A stretch of 64,000 bases of DNA from Mesorhizobium japonicum MAFF 303099 (GCF_000009625.1 NC_002678.2:5798001-5862000); one strand, 5' to 3'. Shown: positions 9,335 through 18,582, numbered from the stretch's first letter. A program made the numbers and translations. Notes: generated from the sequence alone by a model not told the origin.

Positions 9335-10792
9335 TCAGCCCAGCCCACCGATATGGAAGCTCTTCATCTCGAGATATTCCTCGATGCCGGCCTGCGCGCC
9401 CTCGCGACCTAGGCCGGACTGTTTGATGCCGCCGAAAGGGGCCACTTCCATCGAGACCGAGCCGGTGTTCAAACCCACCATGCCGAACTCCAATGCCTCG
9501 CCGACGCGCCAGGCACGTTTCAAATTCTCGGTGTAGAAGTAGGAAGCAAGCCCGTAGGGCGTGCCATTGGCCAGCGCGATCGCCTCCTCTTCCGTCTCGA
9601 ACCGGAAAAGCGGCGCCACCGGGCCGAACGTCTCTTCACCGGCGAGCTGCATGTCCTTGGTGGCGCCGCTCAGCACCAGCGGCGCGACATATTGAGGACC
9701 CTCCGGCAACGCCGGCTTCTCGGTGATGATTGCAGCACCCTTGGCCAGCGCGTCCTCGACATGGCGGTTGATCTTCTCGACCGCCGCCATGTTGATCATC
9801 GGACCGATGGCGACGCCGGGCTGCGTGCCCGGCCCCACCGTCATGGCGTTGACGCGGGCCGAAAGCTTCGCAGCGAAGGCTTCGTAGACTCCCGCCTGGA
9901 CGAGGATGCGGTTGGCGCAGACGCAGGTCTGGCCGCCATTGCGGAACTTCGAGACCAGCGCGCCCTCGACGGCAAGGTCGAGGTCGGCGTCGTCGAAGAC
10001 GATGAAGGGCGCGTTGCCGCCGAGTTCGAGGCTGAGCCGTTTCACGCTGTCGGCCGCACCGCGCATCAGCAGCGAGCCGACGCGCGTCGAACCGGTAAAG
10101 GAAATCTTGCGGACGGTCTCGTTCGCCATGATCTCGTTGCCGATCTCGGCCGGCATGCCGGTGACGATGTTGATGACGCCGGCCGGGATGCCCGCCCGTT
10201 CGGCAAGCACGCCGAGCGCCAGCGCCGAATAGGGCGTGAATTCGGACGGCTTGATCACCACAGTGCAGCCGGCGGCCAACGCCGGCGCGACCTTGCGGGT
10301 GATCATCGCATTGGGAAAATTCCACGGCGTGATGATGCCGCAAACGCCTACCGGTTCTTTCAGCACGATGATGCGGCGGTCTTGCGTCGGCGAGGGGATG
10401 GTGTGGCCGTTGATGCGGCGTGCTTCCTCGGCGAACCATTTGACGAAGGACGCGCCATAGCGGATCTCGCCTTTGGCTTCGTCCAGCGGCTTGCCCTGTT
10501 CAGTCGTCAGGATCAGCGCGAGATCGTCCAGATGCGCCAGCATCAGGCCGTGCCAGGCTTCGAGGAGGTCGGCGCGCTCGGCGTTGGTTTTCTTCTTCCA
10601 GTCGCCATAGGCGGACGCCGCGGCGTCTATGGCCGCGCGGGTGTCGGAGCCAGCCATGTCCGGTACGGTGCCGATGGCAGCCTGCGTCGCCGGATCGATG
10701 ACATCGACGGTCTTGCCGGAGCCGGCAGCGACCCACTCACCGCCGATCAGGCCGGCTTCGCGGAAGAGATTTTTGTCTTTCAGGGTTTTCAT
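9335..10792 (-). CDS. gabD: NAD(P)-dependent succinate-semialdehyde dehydrogenase
   Basis: 485 aa, full length for GabD. Catalytic residues are present: N158 in TPWNFP, E257 in LELGGNAPFIVF and nucleophile C290 in NGGQTCVCANR; the FTGSTRVGS loop binds the cofactor. The double-cysteine CVC and VGVCGIITPWNFP are typical of GabD rather than betaine-aldehyde dehydrogenases. It would oxidise succinate semialdehyde (or glutarate semialdehyde) to the TCA-cycle acid, completing catabolism of a GABA-like amine released by the neighbouring oxidase/aminotransferase. It is the last gene of the minus-strand operon starting near 15925. Confidence 0.88.
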   Translation of the reverse strand: MKTLKDKNLFREAGLIGGEWVAAGSGKTVDVIDPATQAAIGTVPDMAGSDTRAAIDAAASAYGDWKKKTNAERADLLEAWHGLMLAHLDDLALILTTEQGKPLDEAKGEIRYGASFVKWFAEEARRINGHTIPSPTQDRRIIVLKEPVGVCGIITPWNFPNAMITRKVAPALAAGCTVVIKPSEFTPYSALALGVLAERAGIPAGVINIVTGMPAEIGNEIMANETVRKISFTGSTRVGSLLMRGAADSVKRLSLELGGNAPFIVFDDADLDLAVEGALVSKFRNGGQTCVCANRILVQAGVYEAFAAKLSARVNAMTVGPGTQPGVAIGPMINMAAVEKINRHVEDALAKGAAIITEKPALPEGPQYVAPLVLSGATKDMQLAGEETFGPVAPLFRFETEEEAIALANGTPYGLASYFYTENLKRAWRVGEALEFGMVGLNTGSVSMEVAPFGGIKQSGLGREGAQAGIEEYLEMKSFHIGGLG

Positions 10793-10809
10793 CGAAAATG
10801 ACCTTGCAA

Positions 10810-11859
10810 TTAGGTGAGCGCCGCGACGACGGCGGCGGTGATGGCCTCTGTGCGATCCTTGGCGGGAATGGTGCCTATGCCTCTGGCGGTTGCGACCTCG
10901 ACCGCCTTCATGACGCGGTCGGCAGCAGGCTTTTCGCCGAGATGATCGAGCATCATGGCGCCGGACCAGATGGTGGCGATCGGATTGGCGATGCCCAGAT
11001 GTGCGATGTCGGGTGCCGAGCCGTGCACCGGCTCGAACATGGACGGCGCCGAGTGGTCGGGATTGATGTTGGCTGAGGCAGCGTAGCCGAGCCCGCCCTG
11101 GATTGCCGCGCCGATGTCGGTGAGGATATCGCCGAACAGGTTGGAGGCGACGACCACGTCGAGGCTCTCCGGCGCCATGATCATGCGCGCGGCGAGCGCA
11201 TCGACATGATAGCTGGTCACAGCGACGTCGGAATACTCCGCGGCCAGCTTGCGGGTGATCTCGTCCCAGAACACCATCGAGTATTTCTGCGCGTTGGACT
11301 TGGTGACGGAAGCCAGCTTGCCGTTCCGTGTCCGCGCCTGCTCGAAGCCGAAGCGCAGGATGCGCTCGACGCCGGCACGGGTGAAGATCGAGGTCTCAAC
11401 CGCAACCTCGTCCAGCGTGCCCTGATGCACGCGACCGCCGGCGCCCGAATATTCGCCTTCGGTGTTCTCGCGGATGCACAATATGTCGAAACCTTCCGCC
11501 CGCAGCGGCCCTGTCACGCCCGGCAGCAGGCGGTGCGGCCGGATGTTGGCGTACTGCACGAATGCCTTGCGGATCGGCAGCAGCAGGCCGTGCAGCGAAA
11601 CGGAATCCGGCACCTCCGCCGGCCAGCCGACTGCGCCGAGAAGGATGGCGTCGAAGCCGCGCAAGGTCTCTATGCCGTCCTCGGGCATCATGCGGCCGGT
11701 ATCCTTGTAGAATTTGCAGGACCAGGGGAACTCGGTTCCGGTCAAGGCAAAGCCCGCGTGTTTTGCCGCGGCCTCCAGCACCGTCCATGCGGCGGCGGTC
11801 ACGTCCCGGCCAATGCCGTCACCGGGGATCATAGCGATCGAATAAGACTTCATCGGCAT
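10810..11859 (-). CDS. Tartrate dehydrogenase / D-malate dehydrogenase (decarboxylating) family
   Basis: 349 aa member of the isocitrate/isopropylmalate dehydrogenase superfamily. The N-terminus IAMIPGDGIGRDV, the substrate-loop RENTEGEYSG, catalytic lysine region VTKSNAQKYS, Mg-binding SNLFGDILTD and FEPVHGSAPDIA are all intact. The loop sequences are closer to TtuC/DmlA tartrate/D-malate enzymes than to LeuB. It would produce pyruvate, oxaloacetate or a related acid from a 2-hydroxy-dicarboxylate with NAD. It starts 4 bp after the ALDH stop and precedes gabD by 17 bp; an alternative ATG is two codons in. Confidence 0.85.
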   Translation of the reverse strand: MPMKSYSIAMIPGDGIGRDVTAAAWTVLEAAAKHAGFALTGTEFPWSCKFYKDTGRMMPEDGIETLRGFDAILLGAVGWPAEVPDSVSLHGLLLPIRKAFVQYANIRPHRLLPGVTGPLRAEGFDILCIRENTEGEYSGAGGRVHQGTLDEVAVETSIFTRAGVERILRFGFEQARTRNGKLASVTKSNAQKYSMVFWDEITRKLAAEYSDVAVTSYHVDALAARMIMAPESLDVVVASNLFGDILTDIGAAIQGGLGYAASANINPDHSAPSMFEPVHGSAPDIAHLGIANPIATIWSGAMMLDHLGEKPAADRVMKAVEVATARGIGTIPAKDRTEAITAAVVAALT

Positions 11860-11863
11860 CTCT

Positions 11864-13327
11864 CTAGAGGCTGATCAGGACGCTCTTGCTCCTGCGGTTG
11901 GCGAGATAGGCCTCGCGGCCGAGGTCCTTGCCGATGCCGGAGCGCTTGTAGCCGCCGGTCGGCAGGATATGGTCGCGCGAGCGGCTGTAGCGGTTGACCC
12001 AGACGGTGCCCGCTTCGAGCTTGCGCGCGAAGCGGATGGTGCGGGACAGGTCGGCGGTGAACAGGCCGGAAGCCAGTCCGTAGGTTGGATGGGTGGACAA
12101 CGCCAGCGCCTCCTCCTCGGTCTCGAAGGTCTGGACGGTCAGGACCGGGCCGAAGATTTCTTCGACGATCGCCGGATTGGCTTGGTCGACATCGGTGATC
12201 AGCGTCGGCTCGTAGAAATAGCCTGGGCCGTCCATGGTGTGGCCACCGGTCAGGCATTCGCCGCCGGCTTCGACCGCGGCCCGCACGATGCCGTCGACAC
12301 GCGCCCGCTGCCGCTCCGAGATGATTGGCGAATATTGGGTCGCGTCGTCCCAGGTCGGGCCGGGCCGCGCCGCCTTCATCTTCTCCAGGATCGTGGCCGT
12401 CAGCCTGTCGGCCACGCTCTTCTCGGCGATCAGGCGCGTGCCGGCCACACAGGCCTGGCCGGCATTGAAGGTGACGCTACCGGCGATCGCCGTCGCTGCC
12501 TTGTCCAGGTCGGCATCGGCAAAGACGATCTGCGGGCTCTTGCCGCCGAGTTCCAGCGTCATCGGCTTGACGCCGGTGCGAGCGACGTTTTCCATGATGG
12601 CCGAACCGGCGCGGGTTGAGCCGGTGAAGCTGACCTTGGCGATCTCGGAATGGCCGGTCAGCGCCGTTCCAGTCGTCGGGCCGTCTCCCAGGACCACGTT
12701 TACAAGCCCTGCCGGCAAGCCTGCCCTCAAGGCGAGTTGTGCCATGTAGACTGCGGAAAAGGGGGTCATTTCCGACGGCTTCAGCACGACCGCATTGCCC
12801 GCGGCCAGTGCCGGTCCGAGCTTCCAGCCAGCCATCGAGATAGGGAAGTTCCACGGCGTGATCGCACCGACCACGCCATAAGGCTCGCTCATGATCATGC
12901 CGAGACTGGAGTCGTCGGTCGGCACCAGCTCGCTGCCTTCCTTGTCGGCGAATTCGGCAAAGAAGCGGATTTGCTCCGCGGTTATGGCGATGTCGCCGGC
13001 TACGAGCTGGCCAACGGGCCGGGTGGAGCACAGCGCCTCGATTTTTGCCAGCGCTTCGGCTTCCGCCTCGATCAGGTCGGCCCAGGCCTGGAGTGCCTTG
13101 GTGCGCTCGCGCGGCCGAACGCCCCCCCAGTTGCTGGCCTTCAGCGCCGCCTTGGCGCTTGCCACGGCGCGGTCGACCATATCAACGTCCGCCACCGGGC
13201 TGGCGGCGTATGCCTTGCCATCCGACGGTCGGCGCATCTCGATCGCACCCTCGGCCGCGATGAGCTCTCCGCCAATGAAATGGCCGACGGGAAGGGAGAC
13301 AGTATCCGGGTCGAAGCTCAGGCCCAT
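11864..13327 (-). CDS. NAD-dependent aldehyde dehydrogenase
   Basis: 487 aa. Catalytic N160 (TPWNFP), E259 (LELGGKSPQIVF) and C293 (NAGQACVAGTRL) are all present, as is the FTGSTRAGS cofactor loop. It is related to PuuC/KauB and betaine-aldehyde-type enzymes and is distinct from the GabD-like protein in the same operon, so two different aldehydes, or an amino-aldehyde and a semialdehyde, are probably oxidised in sequence. Residues 100-104 (CSTRPVG) replace the usual T-G-K-P segment, a minor oddity. The substrate is not deducible. Confidence 0.88.
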   Translation of the reverse strand: MGLSFDPDTVSLPVGHFIGGELIAAEGAIEMRRPSDGKAYAASPVADVDMVDRAVASAKAALKASNWGGVRPRERTKALQAWADLIEAEAEALAKIEALCSTRPVGQLVAGDIAITAEQIRFFAEFADKEGSELVPTDDSSLGMIMSEPYGVVGAITPWNFPISMAGWKLGPALAAGNAVVLKPSEMTPFSAVYMAQLALRAGLPAGLVNVVLGDGPTTGTALTGHSEIAKVSFTGSTRAGSAIMENVARTGVKPMTLELGGKSPQIVFADADLDKAATAIAGSVTFNAGQACVAGTRLIAEKSVADRLTATILEKMKAARPGPTWDDATQYSPIISERQRARVDGIVRAAVEAGGECLTGGHTMDGPGYFYEPTLITDVDQANPAIVEEIFGPVLTVQTFETEEEALALSTHPTYGLASGLFTADLSRTIRFARKLEAGTVWVNRYSRSRDHILPTGGYKRSGIGKDLGREAYLANRRSKSVLISL

Positions 13328-13477
13328 GGGCGCCTACTTTCAGCTATTCTGGACGAACCTAGCGCGGCCAGGAGCGCAGCATGCGCCGTTCGCCGATCGG
13401 TCGCGGATGATTGTTGCGTGCTGGCAATCGGGGACGGCAAAATCTGTTGCGGAGGCCAGCGCCTCGAGCGGAGCCTC

Positions 13478-13858
13478 TTATCCTACCGTGACGTAGATCT
13501 TGCGCACCGTTTCGATGGTTTTCCAGACACCGGTGAAGCCGGGCTTCATCACGAAACTGTCGCCGGCGCGGTAGGTCACCGCCTCGCCGCCATCGGGCGT
13601 GATCTCGATCACGCCGGTGAGGATATGGCAGAACTCGAAAGTCTCCCCCTTGATCGAGCGCGTCTCGCCGGGCGTCGCTTCCCAGACGCCGGTATGGACG
13701 AGATCGCCCTTGGCCGTGTCCTGCGCCCAGGTCTTGAAGGCGGGGTTGCCGGCAATCAGCCGTTCGGGCAGCGCCTGGGATTCACGCGGCGGGAAGGCGG
13801 GGCTGGTGTCGACGGTCTTGAGCAGGGACAAAGGATGGCCTTTCAGGTTGGATTTCAA
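13478..13858 (-). CDS. Small cupin-domain protein (Cupin_3 type)
   Basis: 126 aa single cupin. The first motif is represented by [20 protein letters not shown] and the second by [18 protein letters not shown], the pattern of the short EutQ/ureidoglycine-hydrolase-like cupins often found beside PuuB/PuuC-type amine genes. Metal-binding histidines are partly replaced, so it may be a binding or isomerising protein rather than a classical oxygenase. It overlaps the upstream D-2-hydroxyacid dehydrogenase by 4 bp, so the two are coupled. Confidence 0.8.
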   Translation of the reverse strand: MKSNLKGHPLSLLKTVDTSPAFPPRESQALPERLIAGNPAFKTWAQDTAKGDLVHTGVWEATPGETRSIKGETFEFCHILTGVIEITPDGGEAVTYRAGDSFVMKPGFTGVWKTIETVRKIYVTVG

Positions 13859-14778
13859 TAGCCGCGCGACCGGTCAACGAGCCCGATGGGGTCGAGGCCG
13901 GCGCGGTGGCGGCGGATGTTTTCGATGACGGCCCGCGCGGCTGTCACGGGCTGGGTGACGCTGGCGACATGCGGGGTCAGGATGATCTTCGGATGCCGCC
14001 AGAAAGGATGACTGGTCGGCAGCGGTTCGGGATCGGTCACGTCGATCATCGCCGCCGAAAGGTGGCCGTGGTCGAGAGCCGCGACAAGCGCCTCGTGATC
14101 GAGCTGCGGCCCCCGGCCCGTGTGGACGAGGGCGGCGCCCCTGGGTAGCTTCGCAAACAGGCCGGCATTGAGGAAACCGCGCGTATCCTCGGTCAATGGC
14201 AGCAGGCAGATCACGATGTCGCTGACCGCGAGCATCCCCTCCAACCCTGGCTCGCCATGATGGCAGGTCACGCCTTCGATCCGCCGCGGCGATCTGCTCC
14301 ATCCTGCGAGCGGGAAGCCGAAGGGCTTCAGCCGGCCGAGGACGGCCTGGCCGAGCTGCCCGAGGCCGAGCACGCCGATCCGGCGCGACCCGGCCTGCAA
14401 CTGCGGGATATCGCGCCATTCGCCTGCGCGCTGCTGCGCCAGATAGGCCGGCAGGTTGCGATGCAGCGCGAGCACGGCAAGCGCCGCATATTCCTGCATC
14501 ATGCGCACGATGCCTTCCTCGATCGTACGCACAATCTTCACCCGCTCCGGTACGCCATCGAGGCGGAACTGGTCGACGCCGGCGCCAATGGAAAACAGGA
14601 TCTCCAGGTTCCTGTAGCGCGCGAGGTTATCTGGTGCGGTCCAGGTAATGAGATACCGCACGGCGTCGGGGTCGACCTTTGCGGCATCCATCGTGAAGGG
14701 GACCTCCGGCAGTTCTCTCGCGAACGCCTCGGCGAAGATCGCCCCGCGGCGCGCATCGGAATTGAACAGGAATGTCAT
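13855..14778 (-). CDS. D-2-hydroxyacid dehydrogenase (glyoxylate/hydroxypyruvate reductase A-like)
   Basis: 307 aa. The NAD(P)-binding motif is [16 protein letters not shown] near residue 135; catalytic Arg lies in HTGRGPQLD, the acidic residue in DVTDPEPLP and the general-acid His in LTPHVASVT. Short length and the [26 protein letters not shown] region resemble GhrA. It reduces 2-keto acids such as glyoxylate or hydroxypyruvate, or works in reverse on a D-2-hydroxyacid. Coupled to the cupin gene (4-bp overlap) and 10 bp after the deacylase gene. Confidence 0.86.
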   Translation of the reverse strand: MTFLFNSDARRGAIFAEAFARELPEVPFTMDAAKVDPDAVRYLITWTAPDNLARYRNLEILFSIGAGVDQFRLDGVPERVKIVRTIEEGIVRMMQEYAALAVLALHRNLPAYLAQQRAGEWRDIPQLQAGSRRIGVLGLGQLGQAVLGRLKPFGFPLAGWSRSPRRIEGVTCHHGEPGLEGMLAVSDIVICLLPLTEDTRGFLNAGLFAKLPRGAALVHTGRGPQLDHEALVAALDHGHLSAAMIDVTDPEPLPTSHPFWRHPKIILTPHVASVTQPVTAARAVIENIRRHRAGLDPIGLVDRSRGY

Positions 14779-14788
14779 TCCGCTCCCT

Positions 14789-15925
14789 TCAAGCCGCGCA
14801 ACGGGCGCCCAGCAACTCGATCAAGCGCTGGCAGGCGGTGAGTTCGCTGGCAAGGATGTATTCGTTCGGCTTGTGGGCGCGATCGATGTCGCCGGGGCCG
14901 CAAATGATCGCATCGAGCCCGGCGGCCTGGTAGAGCCCGGCCTCCGTGCCGTAGCTGACGGCGGCGAGCGACGCTTCACCGGTCAGTTCGGTCAACAGTG
15001 CCGCCAGTGCCGCATCGCGCCGCAGCGACAGCGCCGGATAGGCGCTCATCGGCGTCCACTCGACACGAAAGCCGTCGTCCGCAAGAGCCTCGGCCCGAGC
15101 CTTGACCGGCGCGAGCAGGCCTGCCGGGTCGACACCGGGTATGGCGCGCGCCTCGAGGTCCAGAGTGCAGGTTTCGGGAATGATGTTGACCTGATGTCCG
15201 CCGGCCACGACGCCTGCTTGCAGCGAGGAATAGGGTGGCTCGAAGGCAGCATCGAATGGACCGTGCGTCAGCCGTGCGGCTTCGCTTACCGCCGCGCTGA
15301 GCGCACCAGACATAGCGTGGATCGCGTTGAGCCCGAGATCGGGTCGCGAGGAATGGCCGGAGCGCCCGTTGATCGTCACGCGGGCGGCTGCCTTGCCCTT
15401 ATGGCCGCGCACGGCGCGCATGCCGCTCGGCTCGCCGACGATCACGCCGAGCGGCTTCGCGCAAAGGTCGGGAAGGCGGGCGATCAAATGCGGCACGCCG
15501 CGACATCCCACCTCCTCGTCATAGGAAAAGGCGAGATGGATCGGCCTGGCGAGGGGCAGTCCCGCCAATGTGGGCACGGCCGCAAGCACCGCGGCAAGAA
15601 ACCCCTTCATGTCCGTGGTGCCGCGTCCGTAGAGCTGCTCGCCCTCCCGGCGCAGCGCGAAAGGGGCCGAACTCCATTGCGGCTCCCCAGCGGGGACGAC
15701 GTCCGTGTGACCGGATAGGATGTAGCCCGGAATATCGGCAGGCCCGATTGTGGCGAAAAGATTGGAACGGTCGCCTTCTGGCCCTGGAAGCACTCTGACC
15801 TGAGTTCCGTGTTCCGCGAGATAGGCCGCGATCCAGCCGGCGATATCGCCATTCGGCTTGCCGGCCACCGATGGAAAGGCGACGAGACGGTCGAGGATGT
15901 CGAAGACGTCCATTCCAGCCCTCAA
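14789..15925 (-). CDS. M20-family amidohydrolase, acetylornithine deacetylase (ArgE)-like
   Basis: 378 aa zinc-dependent deacylase. Metal and catalytic motifs are intact: SGHTDVVP (His and catalytic Asp), GTTDMKGF (bridging Asp), YDEEVGCRG (catalytic Glu) and C-terminal AHKPNEYI (His). The dimerisation domain lies around [19 protein letters not shown]. In this catabolic operon it more likely removes an acyl group from an imported N-acyl amino acid or amine than makes arginine. It is the first gene of the minus-strand operon ending with gabD; a second ATG lies four codons in. Confidence 0.85.
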   Translation of the reverse strand: MRAGMDVFDILDRLVAFPSVAGKPNGDIAGWIAAYLAEHGTQVRVLPGPEGDRSNLFATIGPADIPGYILSGHTDVVPAGEPQWSSAPFALRREGEQLYGRGTTDMKGFLAAVLAAVPTLAGLPLARPIHLAFSYDEEVGCRGVPHLIARLPDLCAKPLGVIVGEPSGMRAVRGHKGKAAARVTINGRSGHSSRPDLGLNAIHAMSGALSAAVSEAARLTHGPFDAAFEPPYSSLQAGVVAGGHQVNIIPETCTLDLEARAIPGVDPAGLLAPVKARAEALADDGFRVEWTPMSAYPALSLRRDAALAALLTELTGEASLAAVSYGTEAGLYQAAGLDAIICGPGDIDRAHKPNEYILASELTACQRLIELLGARCAA

Positions 15926-16137
15926 GGCAGTTGGGGATTTGGCATTCCGGGTTCGCCGGACCGGTAACGTCGAGGATGGAGGCGTTCATTCGCGATTGCG
16001 TGCCGAAAGCGGAAATGTTTCAGTTGAATCTTGCGTTGGCGCGCTGCATTCGAACAGATCATCTTGCTGTGACTGTTTAGCGTCGGCAGGGCCAGGGGGC
16101 CTTGGGTGTCCCTCCGCCACGGAAATCGTTCAGGGGC

Positions 16138-17037
16138 ATGAAATTGAAGCAGTCCGAAAGCTTTAAAATGGATGCCTTCTCGATGCGGGTAGGCGACATT
16201 GAAGGCGTCGAGCTGGACCGGTTGCACGCGCTCTCCCTGTCGGTGGGTTGGCCGCATCGAGCCGAAGATTGGCAATTCCTACGCAACGTGGGACGAGGCG
16301 TCGTGGTGCTCGACGAGATTGGACGGGTTCAAGGTTCGGCAATGTGGTTTGAGCATGGCGCCGATTTCGCGACCGTGGGGATGGTCATCACCTCGCCGCG
16401 CCTGCAGACGCTGGGGGCGGCGCAATGGCTGATGAAGCGGATATTCGATAAGGTTGGCGGGCGCGATCTGCGCCTCAATGCAACCCGGGCGGCAAGGCGG
16501 CTCTATCTTTCGCTGGATTTTCTGCCCGAGAAAACCGTCTATCAATGCCAGGGCATTGCCCGCCTGGAGACGACAGGTGGCCCGACAGACTTGCGCGATG
16601 TAAGGGCCTTGGACCCAAGTGATATTCCCGCAGCGATCGCGCTCGACGCGGCAGGATTTGGCGTGAGGCGGGCGGCACTCGTCGAAAAGCTATTCGTGCA
16701 CTCGGCCGGATACGGTCTCTTCAAGCATGACAAGCTGAACGCGTTCGCGCTCTGTCGGCCATTCGGGCGGGGCCACGTCGTGGGCCCGGTCGTGGCGGAA
16801 AGCGACGCCGATGCCGTCGCTGTCGTCCGGCCGCACGTGGCCGACAATTCGGGGTCATTCCTTAGGATCGACACCCATATGGCCAATGGCGATTTTGCAG
16901 CGTTTCTGTCGCACAGCGGAATGACTGTTTTCGACACGGTGCTCACCATGTCGATGGGCAAACGCCTCGCCGATTTTGCCGTCAACGGCACAGTTGCACC
17001 GGTGACCTATGCCCTCGCCAGTCAAACTCTCGGGTAA
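16138..17037 (+). CDS. Double-domain GNAT N-acetyltransferase (paralogue)
   Basis: 299 aa, same two-domain layout as the protein at 6180-7019, including the shared WPHRxxDW segment and LDxxGRVxG start of the GNAT core. The acetyl-CoA loop SPRLQTLGAAQWLMKRIF is degenerate compared with the R-x-x-G-x-G/A consensus, so catalysis may be weak. ATG 16138 follows a CAGGGG site. It is transcribed away from the ArgE operon. Its presence at the far end of the same catabolic block as its paralogue suggests an internal duplication. Confidence 0.8.
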   Translation: MKLKQSESFKMDAFSMRVGDIEGVELDRLHALSLSVGWPHRAEDWQFLRNVGRGVVVLDEIGRVQGSAMWFEHGADFATVGMVITSPRLQTLGAAQWLMKRIFDKVGGRDLRLNATRAARRLYLSLDFLPEKTVYQCQGIARLETTGGPTDLRDVRALDPSDIPAAIALDAAGFGVRRAALVEKLFVHSAGYGLFKHDKLNAFALCRPFGRGHVVGPVVAESDADAVAVVRPHVADNSGSFLRIDTHMANGDFAAFLSHSGMTVFDTVLTMSMGKRLADFAVNGTVAPVTYALASQTLG

Positions 17038-17238
17038 TTGAGTCCAGGTCGCGGCAGGCTCCGGTCCATGCCTCGCCGGCACCCTTGCGGCGCCATCTCG
17101 GAGAACCCACAAACGGTGCAAGCCGAGAGATCTCGCCGTCTTGGGATCAGCCCACGGCCTGCAGCTTGTTGCGAGAGGGGACTGGCAACGGTGGCCGCTG
17201 GGCCTAGCCGACTTGGGGCTTCCTGCGGGGCAAGCCAG

Positions 17239-17487
17239 CTATTGCTTTCGTCGGCCCACGCTCATCGTCTGGGGCGGCGTCGGCTCCACAGGGGAGTAGG
17301 GTGCTGATCGGCCGTGTTGCATGGCATCACGTTTTAAACCCTGCGCGGCTTTGATCACGGCCTTGCGGCTGTTGCCGTGTTTTAGGATTAACTCCCAGAC
17401 CAGGTCCGCAGTCAAACCGTTCTCCGAAGCGAAACATTCGACCTGATGGTCGTGAATAGCATCATGCCGAGGCTTGTAGCTGCCCAT
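17239..17487 (-). CDS. Small DUF3606-like protein
   Basis: 82 aa. The stretch HDHQVECFASENGLTADLVW followed by a G-N-S helix end resembles the DUF3606 pattern (acidic residue, hydrophobic helix, GVS-like turn, L-x-x-A-x-x-x-V-G-N-S) common in rhizobial small proteins. No function is known. The ATG at 17487 gives the compact family-like form; longer in-frame extensions overlap the divergent small gene. Moderate confidence that it is expressed. Confidence 0.45.
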   Translation of the reverse strand: MGSYKPRHDAIHDHQVECFASENGLTADLVWELILKHGNSRKAVIKAAQGLKRDAMQHGRSAPYSPVEPTPPQTMSVGRRKQ

Positions 17488-17577
17488 TTGGGCCTCCGCT
17501 CTAGGCGCCGCATGGCAAAGATATGCGCTTTTGCGAATATAGCGAAGCATGCGAACGAAGGACGTAAGGCTCTTGCG

Positions 17578-17739
17578 ATGTCTGATAAGCCCCTCACGAC
17601 GTACATCGGCAGCGTCTTCGACAAGCCGCACTGGCGCACCATCCTGAGCACAAACGATGAAGGTGAACCCCAGGCGATGCTTCAGGATGGCGACAAGGTG
17701 CGGGTTTACGAGATCACGCCGAAGCCGAAGAAGCGGTAG
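17578..17739 (+). CDS. Hypothetical small protein, 53 aa
   Basis: A soluble, charged peptide beginning MSDKPLTTYIGSVFDKPHW and ending in a Lys/Pro-rich tail (PKPKKR). A purine-rich AAGG lies shortly upstream of the ATG. Composition is protein-like, with alternating hydrophobic and charged residues and a terminal VRVYEI strand. I do not recognise the family. It is divergent from the DUF3606-like gene, 90 bp apart. Confidence 0.4.
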   Translation: MSDKPLTTYIGSVFDKPHWRTILSTNDEGEPQAMLQDGDKVRVYEITPKPKKR

Positions 17740-17823
17740 GCGAGCCGAGAAGACGGCCGGCGCCCTCGCGGGAGGTTGCCTGAACGGCGCCGGCCAGACG
17801 GTCCTCTTCAGGTCCGCCGCGCC

Positions 17824-18108
17824 TCAGACATAGCTGAGTCTTGAGGTGGCGTCATGCGGTAGGCGAGCGCTGCTGGTGATGGCGGCATTCGCACAAAACT
17901 GACTTGCCTGGACAGCTGACGTCGCCCAGCACGGCCAGTAAAACACGATGCCTCTGCCGTGACAGTGCGGGCAGTCACTGGCCGCATATTCGGCCGCCTT
18001 CTTTGCGTGGTACTCAGCTATCGCCGCAGCTTCTTTGGATTGTCGGTGCCCTGGATCTAGCTCGATCACATTCTCCCCAGCGGCCCGACAGTCGGGAATG
18101 GCGTCCAA
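17824..18108 (-). CDS. Hypothetical protein with a CPHCHGRG zinc-ribbon-like motif
   Basis: 94 aa. The centre carries SDCPHCHGRGIVFYWPCW, a C-x-x-C-x-G-x-G element as in DnaJ-type zinc repeats, followed by further single cysteines, after a short helical Ala/Lys-rich segment. There is only one full CxxC pair, so it may be a small metal-binding protein or a fragment of one. No family could be assigned. Its 5' end faces the regulatory region of the SyrA-like gene. Confidence 0.35.
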   Translation of the reverse strand: MDAIPDCRAAGENVIELDPGHRQSKEAAAIAEYHAKKAAEYAASDCPHCHGRGIVFYWPCWATSAVQASQFCANAAITSSARLPHDATSRLSYV

Positions 18109-18152
18109 AAGCTCGCGTTGGCGAGGGTCGCTCCGTTCCTTCCGACCCTAGG

Positions 18153-18168
18153 TGTCATATTAGCAACA
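18153..18168 (+). promoter_or_regulatory. NifA upstream activator sequence
   Basis: TGTCATATTAGCAACA matches the full NifA consensus TGT-N4-T-N5-ACA, including the central T. It is centred about 100 bp upstream of the start point predicted from the sigma-54 promoter at 18236-18251, the usual distance for NifA activation by DNA looping. Confidence 0.7.
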
Positions 18169-18235
18169 GGTAATGTTAATCTGCAATCCGGTCTTGCGTC
18201 CTTGGCAGAGGTGTTCCGTAATGGGTCACTGTGTC

Positions 18236-18251
18236 TGGCAGCGCTATTGCA
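18236..18251 (+). promoter_or_regulatory. Sigma-54 (RpoN) -24/-12 promoter
   Basis: TGGCAGCGCTATTGCA has the invariant GG and GC at the correct 10-bp spacing and matches TGGCAcg-N4-TTGCA except at two non-invariant positions. With the NifA site 67 bp upstream it should drive the SyrA-like gene starting at 18358 with a leader of roughly 95 nt. Confidence 0.75.
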
Positions 18252-18357
18252 CTGTCAGCAATGCCGGGCACATCTCTTACCCAGCAATCGGGGGGCAGAT
18301 GGGGGGCCCCGCCGCTTCGCAAATGGAGCGGCGGGCAATCGTTAACGGGGGGCAACC

Positions 18358-18582
18358 ATGTATTTTCCGCAATTTTTGGTGGGAATGTTCACCACGTCGG
18401 CCATAGTGGCGATCTGGGCCGACATAGAAACCGGATCTGTCGGCAAGGCGCTCGCTTGGACCGTCCTCACGCTGACGATTCTGCAAAGCGGATATCTCCT
18501 GCTGGCTTTCGGGCATTTCTATAAGCGCTCGACGAAAAGCACCGACGCAAACCCGGATCCTGCTCATCAGCCCATTCGATAA
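18358..18582 (+). CDS. SyrA/ExoX-like small membrane protein (exopolysaccharide production repressor family)
   Basis: 74 aa with two hydrophobic helices (about residues 5-20 and 29-52) and a basic, polar tail, beginning MYFPQFLVGMF and containing the family-like LTILQSGYLLLAF. Length, topology and these segments match rhizobial SyrA/ExoX-type proteins, which sit in the inner membrane and alter exopolysaccharide synthesis and symbiosis-related two-component signalling. A NifA site and sigma-54 promoter lie upstream, so expression in low-oxygen nodules is predicted. Family assignment is by motif memory, not a search. Confidence 0.7.
   Translation: MYFPQFLVGMFTTSAIVAIWADIETGSVGKALAWTVLTLTILQSGYLLLAFGHFYKRSTKSTDANPDPAHQPIR

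Noticed and set aside
18201..18218. TTGGCAGAGGTGTTCCG as a second sigma-54 promoter upstream of the SyrA-like gene
   Set aside because: It has the GG but lacks the GC of the -12 element at the right spacing; the element at 18236 fits much better.
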